Positions 35,227 through 43,710 are shown, counted from the first letter of the stretch. The stretch: 51,894 nt of DNA from an uncultured Bacteroidaceae bacterium (GCA_905233465.1 CAJOEI010000024.1:1-51894); one strand, 5' to 3'. A program made the numbers and translations. Notes: generated by a model from the sequence alone, not told the origin.

Positions 35227-35910
35227 TTAAACGTGTTTACAATCGTCGATAACATGCATAATATCATGCGCCCTGTTTTCATCGCCTATTGGCAATGCAC
35301 ATTCTATCTCTTCTGCGATATTGGGCCTTAATGACAAGTCTGTCAATTGCTTTACGACAAAAGATTTTAATGAATCATCGTGCTCATCTTTCAACCGTTG
35401 AACGAATTCTGTGCAACAATCTAAAACATAAACGATGTCCTCAAAATCCTTTTCACCACGATAGTCATCATTGCCGCGAGACAATAATGCTTCAAACTTC
35501 GTTGCTGTGAATGCTACGACAGATAGAATATTTATTATCCGTCCATTAGGCAACTCAAACTGTTCTTTCGTATTTATGCCCGTTTCATACCAACGGTTAG
35601 TGAAGTTAAAGAAGCGTTCATCAGTTGGCATAATGTCAACGATTTCACCATCGTAAATCCATCGGCAGATAACCGCATCATCGCCTTGGTCTTCAAAGAA
35701 ATGTCGCTTCCTTAGCCATTCCTCAAACAATTCCTTGTCAGCATGATTCCTGTATTTGACTATGCAGTCCACATCAACCGTTGCACGAGGCTCTGGTGCA
35801 GCGGAATCTGTGGAATAGAGGCCTGGCAGCGAACCGCCGACATAAACTACACGCTCATTCAGCTCATCTAAGCCATCTGCCACTTTCTGAAGTCGTTCTA
35901 TGTTATTCAT
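35227..35910 (-). CDS. AbiEii-like nucleotidyltransferase (putative toxin)
   Basis: A 227-aa member of the nucleotidyltransferase superfamily. Motifs: GGS at 25-27, the metal pair DVD at 46-48 (ATVDVDCIV), a third Asp in EIVDIM at 92, then TKFEALLSRG near 137-146 and EKDFEDIVYVLD near 153-164. The last pattern resembles AbiEii toxins. The ATG at 35910 overlaps the end of the wHTH gene by 8 nt; the longer frame starts inside that gene and is rejected. With its partner it forms a likely abortive-infection or toxin-antitoxin pair. No substrate is known. Confidence 0.82.
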   Translation of the reverse strand: MNNIERLQKVADGLDELNERVVYVGGSLPGLYSTDSAAPEPRATVDVDCIVKYRNHADKELFEEWLRKRHFFEDQGDDAVICRWIYDGEIVDIMPTDERFFNFTNRWYETGINTKEQFELPNGRIINILSVVAFTATKFEALLSRGNDDYRGEKDFEDIVYVLDCCTEFVQRLKDEHDDSLKSFVVKQLTDLSLRPNIAEEIECALPIGDENRAHDIMHVIDDCKHV

Positions 35911-36442
35911 CGTTTCTGTTTTTTGACAATAACTTCTCCAATTCCTGTTTGGCAAGACCGGCTTCACGGGCACGTCCCATGCGCAACGAATCCACAAGAG
36001 CCAACAGCTGGTGCAACTCTGCATCCAAAGCCACAGCAAGAGGAACGGATGGATATAACGGCGTTATGGCTTGGCCGCGTTCGCTGCCTTGTCGGCTGGG
36101 CCAAACATATTGTTCACTACTGCTGTTAAGCATTTCTTTCATCGGCGACGCAGAAGAGGCCGTAGGCACACCACGCACCACGCGTCCAGCCTCTGCGGGA
36201 AATGCATATTTCAATCCATGCACAAGGAACTCCATGAGTGCTAAACGCCTCACCTCCTTCTTCGACTCGTCCACGAGTCTGGCCACACGACAGCGCTCCA
36301 ACGCCTCCGACACCTCGGAGGCACTAATCATCAATGAGCTTGCGATGTCCTTATTCAACATCCCACGTCCTTGATTTGTAATCTTTTTCAGAAGCACTAC
36401 AATATCTTGCGGCTTCATAGCATTCTGCTTAGCCATAAGCAC
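35903..36442 (-). CDS. Winged-helix DNA-binding protein (putative antitoxin/repressor)
   Basis: A 179-aa protein from a GTG at 36442, or 177 aa from the ATG at 36436. Residues about 10-70 look like a MarR/AbiEi-type winged helix (DIVVLLKKI, LNKDIASSLMISASEVSEALERC, ARLVDESKKEVRR). The rest is helical with an Ala-rich middle. It precedes and overlaps the nucleotidyltransferase gene, the order seen in AbiEi-AbiEii. A 26-bp palindrome lies 12 nt upstream of the GTG, a plausible binding site for autoregulation. Confidence 0.78.
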   Translation of the reverse strand: MLMAKQNAMKPQDIVVLLKKITNQGRGMLNKDIASSLMISASEVSEALERCRVARLVDESKKEVRRLALMEFLVHGLKYAFPAEAGRVVRGVPTASSASPMKEMLNSSSEQYVWPSRQGSERGQAITPLYPSVPLAVALDAELHQLLALVDSLRMGRAREAGLAKQELEKLLSKNRNDE

Positions 36443-36453
36443 ATCAACGAATG

Positions 36454-36479
36454 AATTTGCGATTCGCGAATTGCAAATT
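36454..36479 (-). promoter_or_regulatory. Palindromic operator upstream of the wHTH gene
   Basis: A 26-bp inverted repeat centred on CG/CG at 36466-36467, with arms AATTTGC and GCAAATT and core ATTCGCGAAT. Only one symmetric base pair breaks the dyad. Its place between the likely promoter region and the start codon fits self-repression by the winged-helix protein. Confidence 0.65.
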
Positions 36480-36638
36480 AACGATATTACTCATTTATGA
36501 CCAACTATTTACAAGAGTAAATACCGTCAAATTATATTTTATTAACAGGTAGTCCGGTAATATTATTCATCTCTTAACAATTCGACTGACTTGTGCATAG
36601 CTTTACAGCGTTGATAGCAGCATAATCATCTTTTATTC
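36480..36638. other. AT-rich upstream region of the AbiE-like cassette
   Basis: No gene is seen. The minus strand has TACTCTTG near 36510 (one mismatch to the -7 consensus). The junction with R2 at about 36639 marks the right end of the 1.49-kb segment that is absent from the left composite repeat. Confidence 0.45.
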
Positions 36639-36754
36639 CTCGCGCGCGTGGCGCACCAAGGTGTTTTCCCCGAAAACAACCTACATGCCTACACAAGCAC
36701 CATCTAACGCACTGTGGATGTGGAGGATAGGGCCATGTAGGTTAGCATGTAGGC
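36639..36754. repeat. Composite repeat block R2, right copy (inverted)
   Basis: Inverse of 263-380, with the CG-rich tract facing the AbiE-like cassette and the CCTACATG palindrome facing R1. A few substitutions and a 2-nt length difference separate the copies. Confidence 0.88.
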
Positions 36755-36826
36755 AAGGGGAGGCCCACTCACAGCCTCTCCCCAAAGGAGAGGAGAAGGG
36801 ATAATGGACTGCGGCGCAGTCATGTC
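36755..36826. repeat. GGGGAGG-type repeat between R2 and R1
   Basis: Contains CCTCTCCCCAAAGGAGAGG, a perfect 8-bp palindrome related to the TCCCTTGGGGAGGGG element at 33700-33735, then a CATTATCC unit. This spacer differs from the left composite (142-262). Confidence 0.6.
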
Positions 36827-36967
36827 GCTTAAACATACTGTAAATTAAGTAGTTATCTTTTTTAACAAATTAGCGGTAAAAGGCCCGGGGGTTAGCGGTT
36901 GATGATCCAGGGGGTTTACACTTTAACATCCGGGACTTTCACGTAAATCTTCCAGGATCATTTTCCG
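36827..36967. repeat. Composite repeat block R1, right copy (inverted)
   Basis: Inverse of 1-141 at 135 of 141 positions. The end nearest 36967 is identical over 90 nt. It lies 71 nt past the stop of the GH43 gene. Confidence 0.9.
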
Positions 36968-37038
36968 CGTTTTCATGCCAACTTGTGGATGTTTTAGTCC
37001 TAAAGTGCGGATGTTGCAGCGCAAGGCACATTTCAGTA

Positions 37039-38064
37039 CTATTTGATTAGCTCCGGCCAGCCGTCGGCAGTCCAGGAGATGGGGCGCTGGATGAGTAGGG
37101 CGGCGCCGTTCAGCTTGGCGCTGTATCCGTGACAAATGAAAATATCCTGATTGTCAAAGGTGTAGACGGCACAGTGGCCTGCGGCTTCCCATTGTTGCTT
37201 GTCGCCTTCGATGACGAGTGTGCCGCCACCTGCGGCCATATCTTTGCCGCTGCGGTCGAGGTAGGGGCCTTCGACGTTCTTGCTACGTCCCACAGCCACG
37301 CGGTAGTTGGACTTGGCCCCGCGACAGCAGTAGTCCCACGACACAAAGAGATAATAATACCCACCATGCTTGAAGATGAAGGGGGCCTCGATGGCGTTGG
37401 TGCCAGCAAATCGCGATGTGGGGTTGGGTTCAGTGGGTTTGTAGCTTGGGTGGTAGCGGCGCGCAATAGTTCGTGGCTGCTGATCCTTATCCAAATGCAT
37501 AGTTGAGTCGAGACGGGCCAGCTGTATGCCGTCCCAGAACGAGCCCCAGACCAGCCAAGGCGTGTCGGTGCCGTCGTCGATGACGAAGTTTGGGTCGATA
37601 GCGTTCCAGTTGTCACGTTTCTCACGCGAAGTCACGATGCAGCCCTCGTCCTTCCATAGGTTGGCTACAAGCGAAGGGCTGCTGAGCAACCCGATAGCCG
37701 AGGCATTCTTGCCGAAGGTAGAACAGCTGTAGGCAAACCACCAGCGGTTGTGCCAACGGATGATGTCGGGTGCCCAGACATGACTGCCAAAGCCGGGCAC
37801 TGAGTCTGCGATCCAACCTGGTATGACGGTCATCACAGGCTGGCGCGATATGGTCCACGTACGGCGGTCTTTCGATGTCATCCGCTGGATGCCCATCCCT
37901 GTGGAGAAGAGGTAATAGGTGTCGCCCTCCTTGGCCATCACGGGGTCGTGCACCATAGGAGTCTCAGTCTGGAAGCTCTCGCCTCCTCTCATACGTGGGT
38001 GATGCTGCTGCGCCTGCATGGTCAGAACAGAGAAGCACAGGAGAATGGGTAGTGCATAATTCAT
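37039..38064 (-). CDS. Glycoside hydrolase family 43, endo-arabinanase-like
   Basis: A 341-aa secreted enzyme, probably an endo-1,5-alpha-L-arabinanase acting on pectic arabinan. The five-bladed propeller residues are visible: the catalytic base Asp in VHDPVMA near 39-41, the modulator Asp in NAIDPNFVIDDG, and the acid Glu in NAIEAPFIFKHGGYYYLF. The pattern SHVWAPDI and SWDYCC are typical. The signal peptide starts at the repeat-derived MNYALP and shares 40 nt with the DUF6048 gene. No promoter is evident between it and the terminator at 38121-38150. Confidence 0.9.
   Translation of the reverse strand: MNYALPILLCFSVLTMQAQQHHPRMRGGESFQTETPMVHDPVMAKEGDTYYLFSTGMGIQRMTSKDRRTWTISRQPVMTVIPGWIADSVPGFGSHVWAPDIIRWHNRWWFAYSCSTFGKNASAIGLLSSPSLVANLWKDEGCIVTSREKRDNWNAIDPNFVIDDGTDTPWLVWGSFWDGIQLARLDSTMHLDKDQQPRTIARRYHPSYKPTEPNPTSRFAGTNAIEAPFIFKHGGYYYLFVSWDYCCRGAKSNYRVAVGRSKNVEGPYLDRSGKDMAAGGGTLVIEGDKQQWEAAGHCAVYTFDNQDIFICHGYSAKLNGAALLIQRPISWTADGWPELIK
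38008..38047 (-). repeat. Shared signal-peptide segment, copy 2
   Basis: On the minus strand this encodes ILLCFSVLTMQAQ of the GH43 protein. It is the counterpart of 33741-33780, 37 of 40 identical and inverted relative to it. Confidence 0.85.
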
Positions 38065-38120
38065 AATTTACAATTCATAATTCACAATTACGGCTGGCGC
38101 TTGGTTGAGAAAGTTGTATG

Positions 38121-38150
38121 AAAAAAGGAGCCCCGCGAGGCTCCTTTTTT
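38121..38150 (-). terminator. Terminator after the glycogen operon
   Basis: AAAAAAGGAGCC pairs with GGCTCCTTTTTT (12 bp) around CCGCGA. It lies 53 nt past the phosphorylase stop. The U-run works in both directions. Short AGTTCAAGA repeats fill 38152-38200. Confidence 0.92.
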
Positions 38151-38203
38151 ATAGTTCAAGAGTTCAAGAAGTTTAATAGTTCAAGAACTCAAGAGTTAAA
38201 GAT

Positions 38204-40768
38204 TTACAGGAACCACTTCACGTAGCAGAAGTCCTGACGGTGGGGCAGCTTGTCGTTCTTCGGGAAGATGCGGTAAGCAATCTTGAAGCCGCCAGCGTTG
38301 TTGATGGTGTGGGTCACGTGGAAGGTGTAGAGGTTGCCTTCGCGCTTCACGACCTCAAGAGGCTCTACGTTGTAGATGTGGTCCACGTTGTCCTTGTCGG
38401 GAACCAGCGTGACGAGCTCAACGCCGATGGCATTGTCCAGACCGGCCTCGTCAATGACGATGTTGATGTCATACTTGGCACCAGCCTCAATCAGGCCAAT
38501 CTTGAGTGGATCGGGCTTCTCGGCGCTTACGACGCGTATGCTGTCCCAACGCTCTGCCACGTTCTCCTTCCACTGGGCAAGCTCCTTAGCCAGCTTGTTG
38601 TCGTTGGCCTGCAACTTCTTGCTGCGGGCTGCCAGCGGGTTGTAGAACTTGGTGTAGTAGTCGTCGAGCTGGCGCTTCATCGTGTAGTGAGGAGCGATGC
38701 GAGCGATGCTGTTCTTGATGACCTGAATCCAGCTGGGGCTGTAGCCCTTGGCGTTGCGGGCGTAGTAGGTGGGCATGATCTCGTTCTCGAGCAGGCTGTA
38801 GATGGTGGCAGCGTCGAGCTGATCCTGATATGCCTGGTTCTCGTAGGTGCGCTTCTCGGTGAGTGCCCAGCCGGCTCCCTCGCGGTAGCCTTCGTACCAC
38901 CATCCGTCGAGCACGCTGAGGTTGACAACGCCGTTCATCAATGCCTTTTCGCCGCTGGTGCCGCTGGCCTCAAGGGGACGTGTGGGGGTGTTCATCCAGA
39001 TGTCCACGCCGGAGATGAGGCGACGTGCAAGCTGCATATCGTAGTTCTCGAGGAAGATGATCTTGCCAAGGAACTCGGGACGCTGGCTGATCTCGTAGAT
39101 CTTTTTGATGAGACCCTGACCTGCGCCGTCGGCGGGGTGAGCCTTACCGGTGTAGAGGAACTGCACGGGGTAGTTGGGGTTGTTGACAATCTTGCTGAGA
39201 CGCTCGAGGTCGGTGAAGAGCAGGTGAGCACGCTTGTATGTAGCGAAGCGGCGACCGAAACCGATGAGCAGCGCGTTGGGGTTGATCTTCTCCATGAGGT
39301 TCACCACACGGCTGGGGTCACCCTGATTCTTGAGCCAGCTCTCGCGGAACTGCTGACGGATGTAGTCAGTGAGCTTGGTCTTCAATGCCATGCGTGTCTT
39401 CCAGATCTCGACATCGGGCACCTCGTAGATGGCGTGCCAGATCTGTTCGTTGCTCTGGTCGGCCAGGTGATTGGCATCGAAGTGCTTAGCATAGAGCTTG
39501 CGCCACTCGTTGGCACACCATGTGGGGAAGTGCACGCCGTTGGTGACGTAGCCCACGTGGCTCTCCTCGGGGAAGTAGCCTTTCCAGATATTGGCGAACA
39601 TCTTCTTCGAGACCTCGCCGTGGAGCCAACTCACGCCGTTGACCTCCTGACAGGTGTTGCAGGCGAAGGTGGACATGCAGAACTTCTCGCTGTGGTCGTC
39701 GGGGTTCTGACGGCCCATGCCGATGAACTCGTCCCAAGAGAGGCCGAGCATCTGAGGATAGCCGCCCATGTACTTGCCGAAGAGGGCCTCGTCGAAGTAG
39801 TCGTGGCCTGCGGGCACAGGAGTGTGGACGGTGTAGAGTGAGCTTGCACGCACAACCTCCAGAGCCTGGTTGAATGTCATTCCGCTCTGGACATAGTCCA
39901 CGAGGCGCTGCACGTTGCAGAGGGCTGCGTGGCCTTCGTTGCAATGATAGACGTCCTTCTTAATGCCGAGCTTCTTAAGCAGCAGCACACCGCCGATGCC
40001 GAGCAGGATCTCCTGCTTCAGACGGTTCTCCCAGTCGCCGCCGTAGAGGGCGTGGGTGATGGGACGGTCGAAGTCAGAGTTGAGCTCGTTGTCGGTGTCA
40101 AGCAGGTAGAGCTTGACGCGGCCAACGTTGACGCGCCACACATAGGCGTGCACCTGATAGTTCATGTAGGGCACGTCGATGACCAATGGCGAGCCATCGG
40201 TATCCATCTGCTGCTCAATGGGCAGGCTGCCGAAGTTCTGGGCTTCGTAGTTGGCTATCTGCTGACCGTCCATCGAGAGGGTCTGTGTGAAGTAGCCATA
40301 GCGATAGAGGAAACCTACGGCGCACATGTCGACATTGGAGTCAGATGCTTCCTTGATGTAGTCGCCGGCGAGGATGCCCAGACCACCGCTGTAGATCTTG
40401 AGAACTTGGTTTAAACCATATTCCATGCAGAAATATGCCACGCTGGCGCGGTCTTTGCGGGGCGTCACATCCATGTATGCGCGGAACTCGGCATAGACAT
40501 CGTTCATCTTCTTGATGATGGCCTTGTCCTTGGAGAGCTCGGACAGACGCTCGTAGCTGAGGCGCTCGAGCATGAGGACGGGGTTTTGTCCACAGGCCTC
40601 GTATAGCTCTTCGTCAAGGTGGAGGAAGAGCGAGCGTGCGCTGTGGTTCCAAGCCCACCACATGTTGTGGGCGAGTTCTTCGAGTTTGCTGAGCTCAGCG
40701 GGAATGCTGCTCTTGACGGCAACTGGTTTCCAGCTGGCTTCGTTGGCGTTACTTGCCTTGATTTTCAT
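38204..40768 (-). CDS. glgP: Alpha-glucan (glycogen) phosphorylase, GT35
   Basis: Releases glucose 1-phosphate from glycogen or maltodextrin. The 854 residues match the ThermoP/archaeal-type phosphorylase subfamily, which has an N-terminal DUF3417-like start ([13 protein letters not shown] near 30-42). Active-site segments are CNEGHAAL near 276-283, [12 protein letters not shown] near 512-523 and the PLP lysine in [14 protein letters not shown] near 620. It follows the glycogen synthase gene by 35 nt, forming a synthesis-degradation operon. Confidence 0.96.
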   Translation of the reverse strand: MKIKASNANEASWKPVAVKSSIPAELSKLEELAHNMWWAWNHSARSLFLHLDEELYEACGQNPVLMLERLSYERLSELSKDKAIIKKMNDVYAEFRAYMDVTPRKDRASVAYFCMEYGLNQVLKIYSGGLGILAGDYIKEASDSNVDMCAVGFLYRYGYFTQTLSMDGQQIANYEAQNFGSLPIEQQMDTDGSPLVIDVPYMNYQVHAYVWRVNVGRVKLYLLDTDNELNSDFDRPITHALYGGDWENRLKQEILLGIGGVLLLKKLGIKKDVYHCNEGHAALCNVQRLVDYVQSGMTFNQALEVVRASSLYTVHTPVPAGHDYFDEALFGKYMGGYPQMLGLSWDEFIGMGRQNPDDHSEKFCMSTFACNTCQEVNGVSWLHGEVSKKMFANIWKGYFPEESHVGYVTNGVHFPTWCANEWRKLYAKHFDANHLADQSNEQIWHAIYEVPDVEIWKTRMALKTKLTDYIRQQFRESWLKNQGDPSRVVNLMEKINPNALLIGFGRRFATYKRAHLLFTDLERLSKIVNNPNYPVQFLYTGKAHPADGAGQGLIKKIYEISQRPEFLGKIIFLENYDMQLARRLISGVDIWMNTPTRPLEASGTSGEKALMNGVVNLSVLDGWWYEGYREGAGWALTEKRTYENQAYQDQLDAATIYSLLENEIMPTYYARNAKGYSPSWIQVIKNSIARIAPHYTMKRQLDDYYTKFYNPLAARSKKLQANDNKLAKELAQWKENVAERWDSIRVVSAEKPDPLKIGLIEAGAKYDINIVIDEAGLDNAIGVELVTLVPDKDNVDHIYNVEPLEVVKREGNLYTFHVTHTINNAGGFKIAYRIFPKNDKLPHRQDFCYVKWFL

Positions 40769-40803
40769 AAATAATGTGTTGTGTTAAATGGATATTCAGT
40801 TTA

Positions 40804-42549
40804 TTAGAGCTCTTCCTGCCGTGCTGCTGCGCGACGAAGAGCTATGTCGTATGCTTGGTAGTAGTGGCGGATGAAGTGTTTCCACTGTGCTTTCTGTGCG
40901 AGAGCGTGTGCGGCCTTGCGTGCAACCTCCACCTCCTTGGGGGTGAGAGTGGAATAGCCAAGAATCTCTTGTGCTATGCGCTCCGAGACTTCGTTGAAAT
41001 TGTAGTCCGAACGCTGGATAACTTCCACACCGTCGATGTCTAAGACGGATTTCTGGGAGCCTGAACTCTTGGCTTTAGACTTCAGACTTTCAGCTTTCAT
41101 GTCCTCAGCCCACAGGCCGAAGCCTGCAAGTGTGGTGGTGAGACAGGGCACGCGGAATGCGATGCTCTCCAATGGTGTATATCCCCAAGGCTCGTAGTAG
41201 GATGGATAGATGGTGAGGTCGAGGCCGAGGAGCAGGTCATAGTAGTGCATGTTGAAGATGCCGTCGGCACCATCGAGGTAGCACGGCACGAATATGACTT
41301 TCACGCGCGAGCTGGGATGGTTGTTGATGCCGTAGGCATGCAGCGCGCCTGTGACGCGGTCGGCGCCCGGCTCGTGGAGGTTGTGGGTGCAGATGGGGTC
41401 GGGGAGAGGGGAGAGGGGAGAGTTGAAAGTTGAGAGTTTAGAGTTTTGAGTTTTGAGTTGAGAGTTGAGGGTTGAGAGCCTTTCCTGCAGGTCTTGGCGT
41501 GGGCCTGCCTGCCATCCTGGCACTTCGACAAGTGCAAGGACATCCCGCTTGAGGCTGTCATCGCGACGCAGGCGGTTGAGAGCGTCGAGATATACGTCTA
41601 TGCCTTTGTTCTTCCACTCATAGCGTCCGCTGGTGGCGATGATAAGGGTGTCGTCGCCAAGTTGTGTGCCCATGAGGGCGTTGGCGACTTGCAGTATGCG
41701 TGCTCTGGCCTTGCGACGACGGCTGACGAATGTGGCTCCCTTGGGCACAAAGTCCATCTCGAAACCATTGGGCAGGACAACATCCGGCTGCTTGTCCAGC
41801 AATTCGAAGCACTCGCGTGCAGTGACGTCGCTGACCGTGGTAAAGCAGTCAACGTTGTGGGCCGTCTGGCGTTCAATGCTGTGCTTGCTCTGCATGTTGA
41901 GCTCGTCGGCCATCTGGTTGCCGTTGTAGGCAAATAGGTAGTCGTAGAGCGGCTTGCCGTTGCCGGCTATGCTGCGTCCGATGCTCGTGGCGTGTGTGGT
42001 GAAGATGGTTGCTATGGCGGGAACATGCTTCTTGATATATAGTGCTCCCAGGCCGGTCATCCACTCGTGGGCCTGATAGATGACGCGCTTGTCCTCGCCG
42101 AGGAAAGCGTGGTAGTAGCTCTCTACGACGCGGCCGGCGGCATAGGAGAACATAGAGGCTTCGTCGTAATCGCCGTAGGCGTGGAGGGAGTCGACTTGAA
42201 AGTTGGTCCACAGTGTCCCGTAGATGTCGTTCTTCTGTGCAAAGAACGGGCGGAAATCAACGAGAACCACTATGGGGCGACCGGGTATCTGCCAGCGGCC
42301 GATGCGGATGCTGAGGCCTTCGGACGCTGCGCTGCGGCGCCATGATGACCATAGTTTCTTGTCTTCTGCAAAGAGGGGGTTCTCCTTGTCTTGCCAGAAG
42401 TCCGGACCGATAAAGACAATGCGATCGGTGAAGACATCCTGCAGGGTTTTGGCCCTGGTGGAGAGAACCGTGTATATACCTCCTACCTTGTTACAAACTT
42501 CCCAGCTGGATTCAAAGATGAAGTCAGGTGTTAATGGCTTGTTCGTCAT
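40804..42549 (-). CDS. Glycogen synthase, GT3 (eukaryotic-like) with repeat-derived insertions
   Basis: A 581-aa GT-B glycosyltransferase of family GT3. Diagnostic segments: ESSWEVCNKVGGIYTVL at 14-30, YQAHEWMTG near 157-165, FTTHATSIGR near 183, SGRYEWKNKGIDVYLDAL near 310-327 and YPSYYEPWGYTPLES near 445. Two stretches do not belong to the fold: residues about 357-383 (LSTLNSQLKTQNSKLSTF) and about 483-500 (KAESLKSKAKSSGSQKS). Their DNA is the same TTGAAAGTTGAGAGTT-type micro-repeat found between genes. Both are in frame and likely sit in loops. First gene of the glg operon. Confidence 0.94.
   Translation of the reverse strand: MTNKPLTPDFIFESSWEVCNKVGGIYTVLSTRAKTLQDVFTDRIVFIGPDFWQDKENPLFAEDKKLWSSWRRSAASEGLSIRIGRWQIPGRPIVVLVDFRPFFAQKNDIYGTLWTNFQVDSLHAYGDYDEASMFSYAAGRVVESYYHAFLGEDKRVIYQAHEWMTGLGALYIKKHVPAIATIFTTHATSIGRSIAGNGKPLYDYLFAYNGNQMADELNMQSKHSIERQTAHNVDCFTTVSDVTARECFELLDKQPDVVLPNGFEMDFVPKGATFVSRRRKARARILQVANALMGTQLGDDTLIIATSGRYEWKNKGIDVYLDALNRLRRDDSLKRDVLALVEVPGWQAGPRQDLQERLSTLNSQLKTQNSKLSTFNSPLSPLPDPICTHNLHEPGADRVTGALHAYGINNHPSSRVKVIFVPCYLDGADGIFNMHYYDLLLGLDLTIYPSYYEPWGYTPLESIAFRVPCLTTTLAGFGLWAEDMKAESLKSKAKSSGSQKSVLDIDGVEVIQRSDYNFNEVSERIAQEILGYSTLTPKEVEVARKAAHALAQKAQWKHFIRHYYQAYDIALRRAAARQEEL
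41400..41480 (-). repeat. In-frame micro-repeat inside glycogen synthase
   Basis: About 81 nt of GAGAGGGGA and AGAGTTGAAAGTTGAGAGTTT-type units, resembling intergenic arrays at 5170-5190 and 6310-6370. The length stays a multiple of three, so the reading frame is kept. Confidence 0.8.
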
Positions 42550-42595
42550 AGGGTGAAAATGTTGACCTTAGGCGGCTGTTGCCTTAATTTGGCTG

Positions 42596-42626
42596 CAAAG
42601 GTACGGGATTTTCACCAATTATCCAA
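42596..42626 (-). promoter_or_regulatory. Promoter of the glycogen operon
   Basis: On the minus strand the -33 TTG is at 42624-42626 and the -7 TACCTTTG at 42596-42603, with a 20-nt spacer. The -7 lies 46 nt upstream of the synthase ATG. Confidence 0.8.
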
Positions 42627-42673
42627 CTATTTGAATTAAAAAGTATTGTCAGCGTGTCAATTCACGATTTATG

Positions 42674-43633
42674 TCATCTCATCAACCATATCATGTATGA
42701 TGCAAACATGGTTACGAGGACGAAGCCTTCCCATCGGGCAATGCGCCGGTCGGTGAATGCAAAAAGCCAGAATACCACTGATGCTGCCACGAGCATGGAC
42801 AGGTCTACCCACGTGATGCCTTCGGCAGGCAGAGGCCGTACGAGCGAGCATGCTCCGAGAATCCAGAATATGTTGAAGAGGTTGCTGCCGATGACATTGC
42901 CTATGGCGAGACCGCTCTGTCCCTTGCGGGCAGCGATGATGCTGGTGGCCAGTTCGGGCAGCGAGGTGCCTCCCGCCACGAGGGTGAGGCCTATCACGGC
43001 ATCGCTGACACCACAGGCACGGGCTATGCCGCTGGCGCCCCTGACAAAGAACTCGCCTCCGGCGATGAGCCCGGCCAGTCCGAGCACAATATATAGTGTC
43101 ACGGCGATGCCAGACAGTGTGGGTTGTGATGTGTTTTCGGATTCCTGACCTGCTGCTGATGGGCGGGCCATAGAGAAAGTGTAGGCCATGAAGATGATGA
43201 AGAAACACAGCAGCACCACACCGTCGCCGCGTGTGAGCATGGCCTCTGAACCGGATTGTCCGAAGATGGGGTCCAGCGTCAATGCGGCAAACGCCAAGCT
43301 GGCCAGCAGGCACAGCGGGATGTCGCGCTGCGTGGTCGTGGGAGCAACGGTGATGGGCAGCACGATGGCTGTGGCGCCTGTAATCATCAGGGTGTTGAAG
43401 ATGTTGCTGCCAACGATGTTTCCGATGCTCATAGCTGGTGAATTGTTGAAACAAGCCATGAGGCTGACAACGAATTCGGGCAGCGATGTGCCGAAGGCAA
43501 CTATGGTCAAGCCAATGACCATTTCGGAGATGCCGAAGCGACGAGCCAGGTCAACAGCTCCATCGGTCAGCTTGTCGGCACCAATGAGCACCAGTGCAGC
43601 GCCGCCTATGGTCATGAGGATATTTAGTAGCAT
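42674..43633 (-). CDS. Calcium/sodium antiporter (CaCA family, YrbG-like)
   Basis: A 319-aa membrane antiporter with about ten helices. The two inverted alpha repeats are clear: GLTIVAFGTSLPEF with GNIVGSNIFN in the first half, GLTLVAGGTSLPEL with GNVIGSNLFN in the second. Each Glu (SLPE) is an ion-binding residue of the family. A charged linker of about 30 residues separates the halves. It stands alone and is divergent from 43711. Confidence 0.95.
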   Translation of the reverse strand: MLLNILMTIGGAALVLIGADKLTDGAVDLARRFGISEMVIGLTIVAFGTSLPEFVVSLMACFNNSPAMSIGNIVGSNIFNTLMITGATAIVLPITVAPTTTQRDIPLCLLASLAFAALTLDPIFGQSGSEAMLTRGDGVVLLCFFIIFMAYTFSMARPSAAGQESENTSQPTLSGIAVTLYIVLGLAGLIAGGEFFVRGASGIARACGVSDAVIGLTLVAGGTSLPELATSIIAARKGQSGLAIGNVIGSNLFNIFWILGACSLVRPLPAEGITWVDLSMLVAASVVFWLFAFTDRRIARWEGFVLVTMFASYMIWLMR

Positions 43634-43658
43634 GATTGTTGATTTTTCAATTCTTTTG

Positions 43659-43690
43659 TTGCATGATGTGCGGACATTTTGCTATCTTTG
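43659..43690 (+). promoter_or_regulatory. Promoter of the small Cys-protein gene
   Basis: TTG at 43659-43661 and TATCTTTG at 43683-43690, with a 21-nt spacer, followed by CGCCG. The ATG is 21 nt downstream at 43711. Confidence 0.7.
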
Positions 43691-43710
43691 CGCCGAAAAA
43701 AAGAATCGTT

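Noticed and set aside
35227..36039. Longer nucleotidyltransferase starting at 36039
   Set aside because: The first 43 residues lie inside the upstream wHTH gene in another frame and look non-native. The ATG at 35910 gives the usual 8-nt overlap and an intact fold.
1..36967. A 35-kb composite transposon or integrative element
   Set aside because: The inverted repeats bracket essential genes (rpsA, mfd, aroC, ilvD), and no transposase, integrase or transfer gene is present.
38240..39841. Long open frame (533 codons) on the plus strand across glgP
   Set aside because: It is the antisense of a well-supported phosphorylase with conserved active-site motifs. The product is Val/Leu/Glu-rich without recognisable domains and comes from codon bias.
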